Assembly: GCA_001513185.1 (NCBI GenBank)
Contig: LFST01000051.1
Coordinates: 72,001-120,609, forward strand
DNA from: Candidatus Fermentithermobacillaceae bacterium DTU015
GTDB taxonomy: Bacteria > Bacillota > Sulfobacillia > Fermentithermobacillales > Fermentithermobacillaceae
Direction of reading: 5' to 3'
DNA: 48,609 nucleotides
In this document: positions 26,124-35,229 of the stretch, piece by piece
Layout of the letters: every line of letters begins with the position of its first letter
Numbering within the stretch: position 1 is the stretch's first letter
The notes under the pieces: generated by a model
The model's database searches: none
The model's input: only the letters and a program-made list of their open reading frames with translations
Told to the model about the DNA's origin: nothing
Program-made: the position numbers and the translations under genes

Positions 26124-26576
26124 CTACTCACAGTCGTCTGCCTGGCCGAATGTCCTTATCACCGATAAAATGGTTGGCTCCGTGAATCCTCGCCGGTACA
26201 GCCACTGGGCCAGGCGCTGTTTATCTCTCATAGTCCATTGGGCTTTGTGCTTCGCGTACTGCTTAGCTGCAGCATGTGCCAGATCCAGTTCATCATACTC
26301 AGCATACACTTGGTCTATCAGTGCTTTCGCCATTTCCCTGTCGAACCGTCGCTTCTCTAGTTCGTATAAACAGCGTCGCTTGCCGCATGGAGTATTCCGG
26401 ATCATTGCTTCTACGATGTTTCTCGCAAGCTCTTCATCGTTAAGATAGCCCCATTCCTCAAGCTTCCCAATACATTCCCGTATATCGTCAGCCGCAAACC
26501 CTTTTGTCGAGAGCATGAATTGCATCTGGCCTCTGCTTACTTGTCGCCTTGACAAAATCTTCAGGGCCGCATGCAT
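26124..26576 (-). CDS. recX: RecA regulator RecX
   Basis: Small helical protein that modulates RecA filaments. The three-helix repeats are typical (ALKILSRRQVSRGQM at the start; LNDEELARNIVE; RRGFTEPTILSVIR at the end). The start at 26576 follows AGGA at 5-6 nt and lies 7 bp after the recA stop; upstream in-frame ATGs at 26615-26636 would overlap recA and have no better ribosome site. Length is 150 residues. Cotranscription with recA is the normal arrangement. Confidence 0.93.
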   Translation of the reverse strand: MHAALKILSRRQVSRGQMQFMLSTKGFAADDIRECIGKLEEWGYLNDEELARNIVEAMIRNTPCGKRRCLYELEKRRFDREMAKALIDQVYAEYDELDLAHAAAKQYAKHKAQWTMRDKQRLAQWLYRRGFTEPTILSVIRTFGQADDCE

Positions 26577-26583
26577 AGGCGTC

Positions 26584-27627
26584 CTATTTCTCGCTGGGCT
26601 TGCCGGAGTCCTCATCAGCATCCACATCTCCTGCATCAGCCTGCCCAGGGTTCAAGAGCGCCCTGACCTTAGCCTCTATCTCTTGGCTGATTTCAGGATT
26701 TTCTCTAAGGAACTGTCTGGAATTTTCTTTCCCCTGGCCAAGGCGTACGTCACCGTAGGAGTACCAGGTACCTGTCCTGGTAACGATGCCGGTCTCAACG
26801 CCTACGTCCAACAGGGAACCTTCTTTAGAAATACCTTCTCCGAAGATTATGTCTACTTCTGCTTCCTTAAAAGGCGGGGCCAACTTATTCTTGACCACCC
26901 TGATTCTGGTCCTTGCACCTATGGTCTGGGTGCCTTGCTTTATGTTTTCGATCCTTCTTACATCAAGCCTTACGGAAGAATAGAACTTGAGGGCTCTTCC
27001 TCCGGGGGTAACTTCGGGATTTCCGAACATCACCCCAATTTTCTCCCGTACCTGGTTTATAAAAATGGCAGTTGACTTCGACTTAGAGACCACAGCAGTG
27101 AGTTTTCTCAGGGCTTGGGACATAAGCCGAGCTTGCAGCCCTACATGAGCATCGCCCATCTCCCCTTCGATTTCAGCCCGGGGAGCCAAGGCTGCTACTG
27201 AGTCCACCACGATGCAATCCACAGCGCCGCTTCTGACCAAGGCTTCTACAATCTCAAGGGCTTGCTCTCCAGTATCAGGTTGAGAGATGAGTAAGTTTTC
27301 AATATCAACGCCGAGATTGCTGGCATATACCGGATCCAAAGCGTGCTCTGCATCAATAAACGCGGCAATCCCGCCGAGTTTTTGTGCTTCTGCAACGATA
27401 TGTAAAGCTACGGTAGTCTTGCCTGAACCTTCAGGACCGAAGATCTCGACAATCCGCCCCCGGGGGATTCCCCCTATTCCAAGGGCGACATCAAGTGCCA
27501 GGGCACCGGTTGGAATAACCTCCACCGCCATCCTCTGAGGAACGTCTCCATATCTCATTATTGACCCTTTGCCGAATTGCTTCTCTATCTGAGCAACGGC
27601 CAACTCAAGAGCCTTTTGTTTTTCCAT
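26584..27627 (-). CDS. recA: Recombinase RecA
   Basis: DNA strand-exchange ATPase and coprotease for LexA. The start at 27627 follows AAGGAGTG and matches the conserved N-terminus [20 protein letters not shown]. Walker A is GPEGSGKTT (residues 64-72). An acidic C-terminal tail is present and no intein interrupts the gene. It is followed by recX at 7 bp, and a good promoter lies at 27682-27710, so recA-recX can be transcribed separately from cinA-thpR. Confidence 0.99.
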   Translation of the reverse strand: MEKQKALELAVAQIEKQFGKGSIMRYGDVPQRMAVEVIPTGALALDVALGIGGIPRGRIVEIFGPEGSGKTTVALHIVAEAQKLGGIAAFIDAEHALDPVYASNLGVDIENLLISQPDTGEQALEIVEALVRSGAVDCIVVDSVAALAPRAEIEGEMGDAHVGLQARLMSQALRKLTAVVSKSKSTAIFINQVREKIGVMFGNPEVTPGGRALKFYSSVRLDVRRIENIKQGTQTIGARTRIRVVKNKLAPPFKEAEVDIIFGEGISKEGSLLDVGVETGIVTRTGTWYSYGDVRLGQGKENSRQFLRENPEISQEIEAKVRALLNPGQADAGDVDADEDSGKPSEK

Positions 27628-27681
27628 TATAGTTTCACTCCTTAGAGTCGCCTCAAGCCCCTGGCAGTCTGTTCCCAAACA

Positions 27682-27710
27682 AGTATAACATTAGGAAGAA
27701 CAAGGGGCAA
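27682..27710 (-). promoter_or_regulatory. Probable recA promoter
   Basis: Minus-strand TTGCCC (27710-27705), a 17-bp spacer and TATACT (27687-27682) lie about 55 bp before recA, just past the end of thpR. Just downstream GGAACAGAC matches the left half of the SOS box, but the right half is absent. Confidence 0.5.
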
Positions 27711-27715
27711 TCCAG

Positions 27716-28315
27716 CTATTGCCCTCCCGGCAGCGCAACCCGCCCCAGCTGGGTATACACGGCACCTGTGGGATAGAGGGTGCTTTCCATCAATAACACT
27801 TCCGACACCTGCCAACACAATCCTGGCTTTTCTCGCCCGGCAAACGCTTCTTGCCAAGCGTTTCGTTCATCAAGTGCTCCGAAAGAGCCCGCACCCCTCT
27901 TTCTCCTGGCCAGGGTAATGTGGGGCTTAAATGGCTTGTCCTCCTTAAACCCCATAGCGCTTAAGGCCCTTCTTACGCTACGGGCAAGCTGTGCCAATCG
28001 GCGGCTGCCCTCACCCGTCCCTATGTATAACACTCGAGGCCGTCCACTGGCGGGAAACGCCGAAGCGCTGCCTAAGCACAGTTCAAACGGTGATATATGG
28101 GCTATCGACTGCTCTATCTCTTGAAGCAACCTGGGGACCATGGCCCGCTCAACATCTCCCAGGAACTGAAGGGTAATGTGCAGGTTTTCACTGGGCACGA
28201 AGCGGAAGTCCGTGTGAAAACTCGGTCCCGCATCAGCCATGAATCTCCCCAGAAAGGCCTTAATATCCGGCGGGAGGGCTACACACACAAAACCTCTGAA
28301 AGTAGCTGTCGCCAT
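27716..28315 (-). CDS. thpR: RNA 2',3'-cyclic phosphodiesterase ThpR (2H family)
   Basis: 2H phosphoesterase, formerly called 2'-5' RNA ligase. It has the two HxTx motifs, HITLQFLG (about residue 46) and HITLARR (about residue 132), in a protein of normal length (199). The start follows GGAGATAG and lies 5 bp after the cinA stop, so translation is probably coupled. The gene stands between cinA and recA, which in many relatives are direct neighbours. Confidence 0.93.
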   Translation of the reverse strand: MATATFRGFVCVALPPDIKAFLGRFMADAGPSFHTDFRFVPSENLHITLQFLGDVERAMVPRLLQEIEQSIAHISPFELCLGSASAFPASGRPRVLYIGTGEGSRRLAQLARSVRRALSAMGFKEDKPFKPHITLARRKRGAGSFGALDERNAWQEAFAGREKPGLCWQVSEVLLMESTLYPTGAVYTQLGRVALPGGQ

Positions 28316-28320
28316 CTCGA

Positions 28321-29586
28321 CTATCTCCTATTCTTGCTATCCTCTGTCAGGAAACGGTAAAGCAGGTACAGGGCGCGCTGTGCCGCAAGTAGCTTGATCC
28401 TGTGCCTTGAGCCGGAAAACACCACTCTTTCCGTCATGTTCCCGGCCTTCTTGTGGCTGAGCCCTATGTATACTGTACCCACGGGCTCACTTTCGGTACC
28501 CCCGTCAGGGCCCGCAAAACCTGTGGTGGCCAGCCCCAAGGTGGCGCCGGCAAGCAGCCTCACGCTCTCAGCCATGCCAGAGGCTAGCTCTGGGTTCACT
28601 GCCTGCTCTCTGTACACCACCTCAGGCGGAATTCCCAGGCTAGCTATCTTGACTTCAGGATGGTACGCCACCATCCCCATCTTGAAATACCTGGAACTGC
28701 CGGGCACCCCGGTTATCCGGTGGCAGATAAGACCGCCTGTCACCGACTCAGCCACCGCTAAGCTCAGCCCCCGGGTGGAAAGCAGTTTGCCTATGGCCAT
28801 TTCCAGTGTTTCATCATCTTTGCCGTATACATGGTGGCCAAGTCTCCGGCGCACCTCCCGCTCCACCTGTGAGATCATGGCAAGCGCCCGGGATTTGTCG
28901 GCACTCTGGGCCGCTATTCTCAGCCTTACCTGGCCGCTGCCTGCATACGGTGCTACGGTGGGATTAGAGCTTCTCAGCAGATCAGCCAAGGCTTCACCCA
29001 CCTGAGACTCTCCGAGCCCGGCAATATTGAGGTTCACGCAGTAGATGGGCGTAAGCCCGGAAAACGACTTGGTGATTAGCGGGACAACATGGTTTTCAAA
29101 CATGGCTTGCATTTCAGAAGGAGGCCCGGGGAGCAACAACACAAGTTTGCCGTCAACCTTAACCCCTTGCCCGGGGGCGGTGCCCACGGGATTCGGAATG
29201 AAAAACCCGCCGTCTATAACCTGCGCCTGCTTCCTGGCAGCTTGGTTGTTTTCATCTACGGTGCGTCCGCGGCGGATGTACGATTGCCGGATGCTGTCCC
29301 AAGCATCCTGATCAAAACGCAAACAACGCCCTAGCGCCTTAGCTAGGCACTGGGCGGTTACATCATCATCAGTGGGGCCCAACCCTCCCGTTGCTATGAC
29401 GAGGTCCGCCCGCCCGAGGGAATCCTCGAAAGCGGCCAACAGCCTCTCAGGGTTGTCCCCCACCGTTATCCTCCTGTATACGTTCACCCCAATATCTCTC
29501 AATCTTGAAGAAATATATTGGGCGTTGGTGTCTACGATTTCACCCAACAAAAGCTCAGTACCTATCGAGAGGATTTCCGCTTGCAC
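28321..29586 (-). CDS. cinA: CinA: competence/damage-inducible protein, NMN amidohydrolase family
   Basis: Two-domain protein: an N-terminal MoaB/MogA-like domain (about 1-165, with IGTELLLGEIVDTN, TGGLGPTDDD and LLPGPPSEM) and a C-terminal CinA domain (about 255-415, with AESVTGGLICHRITGVPGSS split across it), which in homologues deamidates NMN. The GTG at 29586 is preferred, with GGAGGT 6 nt upstream; an upstream in-frame GTG at 29610 lacks one. It begins 34 bp after the FtsH-like gene. Confidence 0.95.
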   Translation of the reverse strand: MQAEILSIGTELLLGEIVDTNAQYISSRLRDIGVNVYRRITVGDNPERLLAAFEDSLGRADLVIATGGLGPTDDDVTAQCLAKALGRCLRFDQDAWDSIRQSYIRRGRTVDENNQAARKQAQVIDGGFFIPNPVGTAPGQGVKVDGKLVLLLPGPPSEMQAMFENHVVPLITKSFSGLTPIYCVNLNIAGLGESQVGEALADLLRSSNPTVAPYAGSGQVRLRIAAQSADKSRALAMISQVEREVRRRLGHHVYGKDDETLEMAIGKLLSTRGLSLAVAESVTGGLICHRITGVPGSSRYFKMGMVAYHPEVKIASLGIPPEVVYREQAVNPELASGMAESVRLLAGATLGLATTGFAGPDGGTESEPVGTVYIGLSHKKAGNMTERVVFSGSRHRIKLLAAQRALYLLYRFLTEDSKNRR

Positions 29587-29620
29587 AGCACCACCTCCGA
29601 AATCCGGCACGCGCTCGTCC

Positions 29621-31159
29621 TCACATCCTTCTCTTTATTCTACTCCTTCGCACAGATGGTTTCCTCCATTTCCACGTGAGCTTGCCGGGTGCTGCAAGGT
29701 AACTCCTAAGTTCTTCCGCTGAAACCGTCTCCTTCTCAAATAGTTCCTCAGACAGCTTCTCAAGCACTGCCCGGTACCTGGTAAGGATGCTCACCGCACA
29801 TCTGTCTGCATTTTGGATGATTTCATTTGTGACCCTTGCAAGCATGTCCATAGGTGCTGTGTCCTTGTCCACCACGCCCAAGGGTGACATCCCGTAAAGC
29901 ACGATCCGCTTGGCGATATCCAGGGCCCGCCTGAAATCATTGGCTGCCCCTGTGCTCTTTGAGCCAAACATCAATTGTTCGGCGGCAGCACCTGCAAGCA
30001 GGATCTGGATTTCTTCCTCAAGCACTTCCCTGGGATAAAGGTACCTGTCTTCAGCAGGTGAGTGCCTCACAAATCCCAAGGCGTTGCCCCTGGGCGATAC
30101 AGTTATGTGGGCCACCGAACCGGGCCTTATAGTCTCCGCAACTATAGCATGGCCTGCCTCGTGGGCACATACACGCCACATTTCCTCATCAGAAGGACGC
30201 CGGTCAAGTCTTTCCCCAAGGAGCACCTTGTTAAGCGCTTCAGCAAGGTCTTGGGAACTTATGGCTGCCCCTCCCCTGCGCAAGGTGCTTATAGCAGCTT
30301 CATTGCATAAGCTTTCTATATGGGCGCCCGACAGGCCGAAGGTTTCCCTGGCCAGATCTTCCAGATCAACATCGTCCGCCAACGGTTTGTTCCGGAGGTG
30401 GATCTTGAGGATCTCCAACCTGCCCTTCCTGTCAGGAAGGCCTACAGCCACCGTCCGGTCGAACCTGCCCGGGCGCATAATTGCAGGATCCAGCAAGTCA
30501 GGGCGGTTTGTGGCGGCTATCACCAGGATCCTCACGCCCGAATCAAGTTTGAGCCCATCCATCTCCACAAGCAGTTGATTCAAGGTCTGGTCGTATTCCA
30601 GGTGGCCGGCTTGGGCCCCCCGCCTGCTAGCCAGCACTTCGATTTCATCTATGAATATCACTGCCCCTGGCTTCTTGTGCTCTTTGGCAAGTTTCCTGGC
30701 GCTCGAAAACAGTTCCCGGATCCTCTGCGCACCCAGCCCTGCATAGACCTCAATGAACTCGGAGCCTGAGGCTGAGATAAACACAGAATCAGTGTAGCTT
30801 GCTGCGGCTTTGGCCAGCAGGGTCTTGCCCGTCCCGGGAGGCCCTGACAGGAGTACCCCCTTCAAAGGGCGGATCCCCAGCGCCTTAGCCCTCTCGTAAT
30901 CCCGCAAGAACTCAAGGGCCTCGATTAGCTCCCTCTTGGCAGCTTCTTGTCCTCCGATGTCATCGAAGGTGACCTGGGTAGTATGGGCTATCACCGCGCC
31001 AACCCTGCCTTTTCCGACGCCCCTGAGCTGCCCGCCGGAAGTATACAGCAAGTATCCAAGCCCACAAAGGAGCAGTACCGGCCATACGTTGACCTCTAGT
31101 ATAATCAGGAAACCAAGAATCCCAAGGGCTGTTCCCATGAGCAGTTCCTTGTGCTTCAA
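29621..31159 (-). CDS. FtsH-like membrane AAA+ zinc protease lacking the outside domain
   Basis: Membrane AAA+ metalloprotease of 512 residues. Two hydrophobic segments lie very close together (about 7-22 and 27-41), so the extracytoplasmic domain of classical FtsH is missing. The AAA core has GPPGTGKT, IFIDEIEVLA and ATNRPDLLDPAIMRPGRFDR. The zinc motif HEAGH and the third-ligand Asp (GAANDFRRALD) are intact. The pore-loop aromatic-Val-Gly motif reads YAG in FIEVYAGLGAQRIRELF. The TTG start overlaps the previous gene's stop codon as TTGA, with AAGGGGG 9 nt upstream; ATG 31138 is an alternative. It is more likely a paralogue than the housekeeping FtsH. Confidence 0.88.
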   Translation of the reverse strand: MKHKELLMGTALGILGFLIILEVNVWPVLLLCGLGYLLYTSGGQLRGVGKGRVGAVIAHTTQVTFDDIGGQEAAKRELIEALEFLRDYERAKALGIRPLKGVLLSGPPGTGKTLLAKAAASYTDSVFISASGSEFIEVYAGLGAQRIRELFSSARKLAKEHKKPGAVIFIDEIEVLASRRGAQAGHLEYDQTLNQLLVEMDGLKLDSGVRILVIAATNRPDLLDPAIMRPGRFDRTVAVGLPDRKGRLEILKIHLRNKPLADDVDLEDLARETFGLSGAHIESLCNEAAISTLRRGGAAISSQDLAEALNKVLLGERLDRRPSDEEMWRVCAHEAGHAIVAETIRPGSVAHITVSPRGNALGFVRHSPAEDRYLYPREVLEEEIQILLAGAAAEQLMFGSKSTGAANDFRRALDIAKRIVLYGMSPLGVVDKDTAPMDMLARVTNEIIQNADRCAVSILTRYRAVLEKLSEELFEKETVSAEELRSYLAAPGKLTWKWRKPSVRRSRIKRRM

Positions 31160-31689
31160 AACCCTGTGCCCCCTTCAGCATAAAGATCCTTCACCCGGTA
31201 AAGGTATTTGTCGCCCAAGCGCATCTGAACGAATATGTTGTCGCCGTCTACCGTGAGCCTGAAATCGTCGATGCCTGTATGTTCCAGGGCCGCCCTGGAT
31301 CTGTGGGCCATTTCACCGAAGTTCCCCCGGATCCTGGCTTCCTCAATGTAATAGTGGATGGACCCATATGCCCCTTCCAACGCCTCGTCGGGGTTGTCCC
31401 GGACTACTATCTCATAACCACGCGTACCTAAGGCTTTCCGGACCTCATGCTCAAGTCGTGAATAGGTCTGGGCAAGGTTGTCCACATATTTGAGATGAAC
31501 CACCACGGTTGTGGTGCCGCCTGCCTTCTCAACCTGCGCCATAAGTACGTCAGCGTCCTCCAGCAGCCTCTTTTCCAGTGGACGCTCCAGCCCGTATACC
31601 TTATAACAGTAACTGCCGAGGGTCAGCACACACAGAACCAGGCTAGCCCATAGCAGCACGTATTTCCAACGGATGTTTCCCATGGCCAT
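31156..31689 (-). CDS. Unknown single-pass membrane protein upstream of FtsH-like protease
   Basis: A 177-residue protein with one N-terminal TM segment (about 10-28) and a soluble alpha/beta part predicted outside the cell (about 35-177). I do not recognise the family. There is no lipobox. The start is placed at 31689 (GGAGG upstream at long spacing; ATG 31683 is also possible); the frame is open to 31752 across the tandem repeat. Its stop codon overlaps the start of the FtsH-like gene, so the two are translationally coupled and probably work together. Confidence 0.7.
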   Translation of the reverse strand: MAMGNIRWKYVLLWASLVLCVLTLGSYCYKVYGLERPLEKRLLEDADVLMAQVEKAGGTTTVVVHLKYVDNLAQTYSRLEHEVRKALGTRGYEIVVRDNPDEALEGAYGSIHYYIEEARIRGNFGEMAHRSRAALEHTGIDDFRLTVDGDNIFVQMRLGDKYLYRVKDLYAEGGTGF

Positions 31690-31715
31690 GTTTCCGGCCT
31701 GCCTCCTCAACCACG

Positions 31716-31743
31716 TATAGTTGACATAATATAGTTGACATAA
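31716..31743. repeat. Perfect 14-bp tandem repeat, possible operator
   Basis: TATAGTTGACATAA occurs twice with no gap, 27 bp before the start of the membrane protein gene. Each unit carries a plus-strand TTGACA. The spacing of 14 bp is not a full helical turn multiple. It could be a tandem operator, a promoter duplication, or replication slippage. Confidence 0.6.
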
Positions 31744-31834
31744 GTATATCAATCGGTGCCTGGGGGCTCCTAAGGTAATAGATGGGTCAGAGGTTGAGGT
31801 TTGCCAGCGCCGCCTGAATTACTCTAAGATTGAG

Positions 31835-31870
31835 AAAAAAACCGGTACCCGGAGGTCATGGGTACCGGTT
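31835..31870 (-). terminator. Intrinsic terminator after the amidase gene
   Basis: An 11-bp perfect stem (AACCGGTACCC with GGGTACCGGTT, 9-nt loop) is followed on the minus strand by TTTTTT. It is 24 bp beyond the amidase stop codon. Confidence 0.85.
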
Positions 31871-31893
31871 TACCGGTTTAAGGGTTCCCAGGG

Positions 31894-32796
31894 TCAAGGA
31901 GCCAGATATTCGCTCACTCCTCTGGCAAGGCCCCTTGCCACAGCATCCTGGAACCAATCTTGCCTCAAGAGATTCACGTCGTGCCAGTTTGTCATAAACC
32001 CTATTTCCATAAGTGCTGCCGGCATGTAGGTGTTATTCAACACGTAGTACGGCCCCACCTGGGTGTCAATGTACCTGAGGCCTGTGGTGGCAGCCACAGA
32101 ATTGGCAAGGGTCCTGGCAAGCCGCTGGGATTCCCACGAGCCTGCCCTGTAAAATCCCATTACTCCAGAAACGCTCGGATCTTTGGGATATGCATTGATA
32201 TGTATGCTCAGGAACAAATCGGCCCCTCTGGAGTTGGCTATAGACACCCTGGCCAAAAGCTCGTCGGGACGGGGGGACCAATCATGGCCGGGGGAATAAT
32301 CCCCATACCTGGTCATGAGCACAACCGCGCCCTGAGCTTCAAGATAACCCCTGAGCTTGCTGGCGATACCTAGAGTGAAATCCTTTTCCTTATCGCCCCA
32401 GTAGGATATCGCGCCTGGTTCCGGGCCACCGTGCCCCGGATCTATCACTATGATCCTTCCCCTCAAGGGGCCTGTCCCCCGGGATACTCCGGACAGCCGC
32501 TCGAGCGCGCCCCAGGTTTGGGGGCCTACAATGCCGTCTACAAGCAAACCCGCACTGCGCTGAAATTCGATTGTGGCCGCCTGGGTCCTGGGTCCGAATA
32601 TCCCGTCGATGGGACCCGGATCATACCCTGCACTTAGCAGCATATTCTGCAGCCGAATTACGTTGTCACCATAGTCGCCCAGCCGAAGGAGAGGAGCGGC
32701 TTCACCTCGAACAGGAATAAGGAGAATAATGATAAGAGCTGCGGCAAGTGCTATAGATCTGGTAAGAGAAGCGGTCACTGGTCTAGGTTTTCCCAT
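31894..32796 (-). CDS. N-acetylmuramoyl-L-alanine amidase with PG-binding domain
   Basis: Secreted zinc amidase that cleaves the lactyl-to-L-Ala bond in peptidoglycan. It has a signal peptide (about 1-33), a PG_binding_1 domain (about 36-101) and an Amidase_3 catalytic domain (about 113-298). Zinc ligands and catalytic Glu are present: His122 and Glu126 (DPGHGGPEPGA), His199 (SIHINA) and Glu265 (LMEIGF). The start follows GGAGG. It is a single-gene unit with its own terminator, divergent from mrfA. CwlC/CwlD-like roles in spore or mother-cell wall turnover are possible but not shown. Confidence 0.93.
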   Translation of the reverse strand: MGKPRPVTASLTRSIALAAALIIILLIPVRGEAAPLLRLGDYGDNVIRLQNMLLSAGYDPGPIDGIFGPRTQAATIEFQRSAGLLVDGIVGPQTWGALERLSGVSRGTGPLRGRIIVIDPGHGGPEPGAISYWGDKEKDFTLGIASKLRGYLEAQGAVVLMTRYGDYSPGHDWSPRPDELLARVSIANSRGADLFLSIHINAYPKDPSVSGVMGFYRAGSWESQRLARTLANSVAATTGLRYIDTQVGPYYVLNNTYMPAALMEIGFMTNWHDVNLLRQDWFQDAVARGLARGVSEYLAP

Positions 32797-32817
32797 TACT
32801 GGTGTCCTCCTTCTTCC

Positions 32818-32846
32818 TTGACATAAGGTGGTTACATGTAGATACT
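32818..32846 (+). promoter_or_regulatory. Probable promoter for mrfA-mrfB
   Basis: A perfect -35 TTGACA (32818-32823), a 17-bp spacer and GATACT as -10 lie about 70 bp before mrfA. A second -10-like TATAAA follows at 32853. Confidence 0.5.
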
Positions 32847-32913
32847 ACCTCATATAAAACCTAGATTCATCAGGTAAAACGTGGAAGGGTACCTAGAGTG
32901 AGGGGGCTGTGGC

Positions 32914-35229
32914 ATGAAGCAAGCAATACTAGAACAGGTCTTGGCAGAACTGCGCCGGGATCCACGGTTTCTGGCCTGCGTAACCGCGTGGCATCATTTT
33001 CCCGCCACTCCCGGTTCATACCTGGACATCCCAGATGATTTGCATCCGGCGCTAAAACAGGCACTCACCCGCAAAGGGGTAAAAGCGCTTTATTCCCATC
33101 AAAGGCAAGCCTATGACTTGGTAAGACAGGGACAACACATATGCGTGGTTACTCCTACCGCCTCGGGCAAGACCATGTGCTACAACCTGCCTGTGCTGGA
33201 TGCCATCCTCAAGCACGAGGGTATCCGGGCCTTGTACATATTTCCTACAAAGGCGCTTGCCCAGGACCAATTGGCTGAAATCGAAGATACAGCCAAACAG
33301 GGCGGCTTTAAGATAAGAGGTTTTACCTTTGACGGGGATACCCCTGCGAGCAAAAGGCGGCTTGCCAGGGAAACAGGACAGATAATCATCACCAATCCCG
33401 ATATGCTCCACCAAGCCATACTCCCCCATCATCCCCGGTGGGCCAAGCTATTCGCTTCCCTCAAGTACGTTGTGGTAGACGAGATGCACAACTACAGGGG
33501 CGTATTTGGGAGCCACGTGGCAAACGTGTTCAGGCGGCTTAGGCGGATTTGCAGCTTTTACGGCGCAAATCCCCAGTTCATCCTCGCGTCGGCCACTATC
33601 GCCAACCCTAAAGAACTTGCCCTAAACCTCACAGGCGAGGAGGTCACCTTGATTGACCAGAGCGGTGCTCCTACATCAGAAAAAGACTTCATTTTTTACG
33701 ATCCTGCCGGCCCCCACGCCGACAACGCAATGAAACACGGGGCGATTACCGCCGCTGCACGGATCGCCACCCGGTTCATAAACAAGAACATCCAGACTTT
33801 GATTTTCTCCAGGTCCAGGATGGCTTGTGAACTGCTGGTCCAATACCTGCGGGACGGTTACCCCGACCAGTTTGAAAAACACAAGATCCAGGGATACCGA
33901 GGGGGTTACCTGCCCAGCGAAAGAAGGGCCATCGAAAAGGGGATCCGTGAAGGGGACATAGTGGGTATTGCAGCCACAAATGCCTTAGAGCTTGGGATCG
34001 ACATAGGCGGGCTCGATGCGGTAATCATGGCCGGATATCCCGGAACCATAGCCAGTACCTGGCAGCAAGCAGGCCGGGCAGGCAGAAAACAAGGCAAATC
34101 CGTGGCCATCCTGATATCAGGGGGCTCTCCCCTTGACCGGTTCATCGTGAACAATCCTGATTATTTCTTCGCCCAAACCCCTGAATATGCCCTAATTAAC
34201 CCGGACAACCCCTACATCCTGGGACAACACGTAAAATGCGCCGCTTACGAACTGCCCTTTAGCCACAGTAACGGTGAGGCGCCCAAACTGGGCCCGGCGG
34301 ATGTAGAGCATATCCTGGAGCACCTGACAGAGCAGAAGATCTTGCATAAAGGGCCGGCCAAGTGGAATTGGTCATCGGACTCATTCCCTGCCGCCGGCAT
34401 CAGCCTGCGTTCCGCCACAAACGAGAACTTTGTGATAATAGACACCACTCACGGCGCTGAGGTCATCGGCGAGGTAGATTGGGCTTCTGCCCCTATGCTA
34501 ATCCACGATCAGGCGATTTACATGCACGGAGGACAACAGTATCATGTAATCAAACTGGACTACCATGACAGAAAAGCTTACGTGAAGCAGGTGGATGTAG
34601 ATTACTACACAGACGCCAACCTTGCCGTAGGAGTCAGGATAATGACGGTAGATGATTCATCCCAGTGGGATAGGTTGACGGTCAACTTCGGCGAGCTCAT
34701 AGTCACCGCCCTGGCTACGATTTACAAGAAAATCAAGCTTTACACCAATGAGAACATCGGCTCAGGAGAGATCAGCATCCCTGAGATGAACTTGCACACC
34801 CAAGGCATGTGGTTCAGCCTCTCGGGAGACCTTACAGCGGGGATAGACCCCCATGCCCTGGGCGGCGTGCTGTCAGGCATAGCCAATGTATTGCTCAATG
34901 TGGCCCCCTTGTTCCTGATGAGCGACAAACAGGACCTGGGGGTGGTAGTTGAGGTGCGTTCAGTATACGACGGAAAGCCCAGTATCTACCTGTATGATTC
35001 CTATCCGGGCGGCGTGGGTTTGGCGGAAAAAGCCTTTAGGATGCTGCCTGAAATCCTGCGCGCTTGCCTTGACCTGATTTCATCTTGCCCGTGCACCCGC
35101 GGGTGTCCAGGATGCGTTGGCCCGGAACAACAAGTAGGAGAGGGCGTCAAGCCATTAGCCATCAAGTTGCTAGAAGCCATAATCCAGGAGGCTCACCTTG
35201 ACCAACCGGGAAATAATCGAGAAGCTTAG
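32914..35229 (+). CDS. mrfA: MrfA-like DEAD/DEAH helicase (YprA family)
   Basis: Superfamily 2 helicase with C-terminal DUF1998/MZB domain. B. subtilis MrfA (YprA) acts with MrfB in a UvrA-independent excision pathway for mitomycin C lesions. Motif I is TPTASGKT, motif II DEMH in VVVDEMHNYRG, motif III SATIANP and motif VI QQAGRAGRKQGKS. The cysteine cluster near the C-terminus (CPCTRGCPGC) is the expected metal-binding site. ATG follows GAGGGGG. The mrfB start lies 32 bp before its stop codon, so coupling is likely. Length is 771. Confidence 0.9.
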   Translation: MKQAILEQVLAELRRDPRFLACVTAWHHFPATPGSYLDIPDDLHPALKQALTRKGVKALYSHQRQAYDLVRQGQHICVVTPTASGKTMCYNLPVLDAILKHEGIRALYIFPTKALAQDQLAEIEDTAKQGGFKIRGFTFDGDTPASKRRLARETGQIIITNPDMLHQAILPHHPRWAKLFASLKYVVVDEMHNYRGVFGSHVANVFRRLRRICSFYGANPQFILASATIANPKELALNLTGEEVTLIDQSGAPTSEKDFIFYDPAGPHADNAMKHGAITAAARIATRFINKNIQTLIFSRSRMACELLVQYLRDGYPDQFEKHKIQGYRGGYLPSERRAIEKGIREGDIVGIAATNALELGIDIGGLDAVIMAGYPGTIASTWQQAGRAGRKQGKSVAILISGGSPLDRFIVNNPDYFFAQTPEYALINPDNPYILGQHVKCAAYELPFSHSNGEAPKLGPADVEHILEHLTEQKILHKGPAKWNWSSDSFPAAGISLRSATNENFVIIDTTHGAEVIGEVDWASAPMLIHDQAIYMHGGQQYHVIKLDYHDRKAYVKQVDVDYYTDANLAVGVRIMTVDDSSQWDRLTVNFGELIVTALATIYKKIKLYTNENIGSGEISIPEMNLHTQGMWFSLSGDLTAGIDPHALGGVLSGIANVLLNVAPLFLMSDKQDLGVVVEVRSVYDGKPSIYLYDSYPGGVGLAEKAFRMLPEILRACLDLISSCPCTRGCPGCVGPEQQVGEGVKPLAIKLLEAIIQEAHLDQPGNNREA

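Noticed and set aside
27661-27690. LexA box before recA
   Set aside because: Only the left half matches; full 14-bp matches reach about 9 positions, too few to call.
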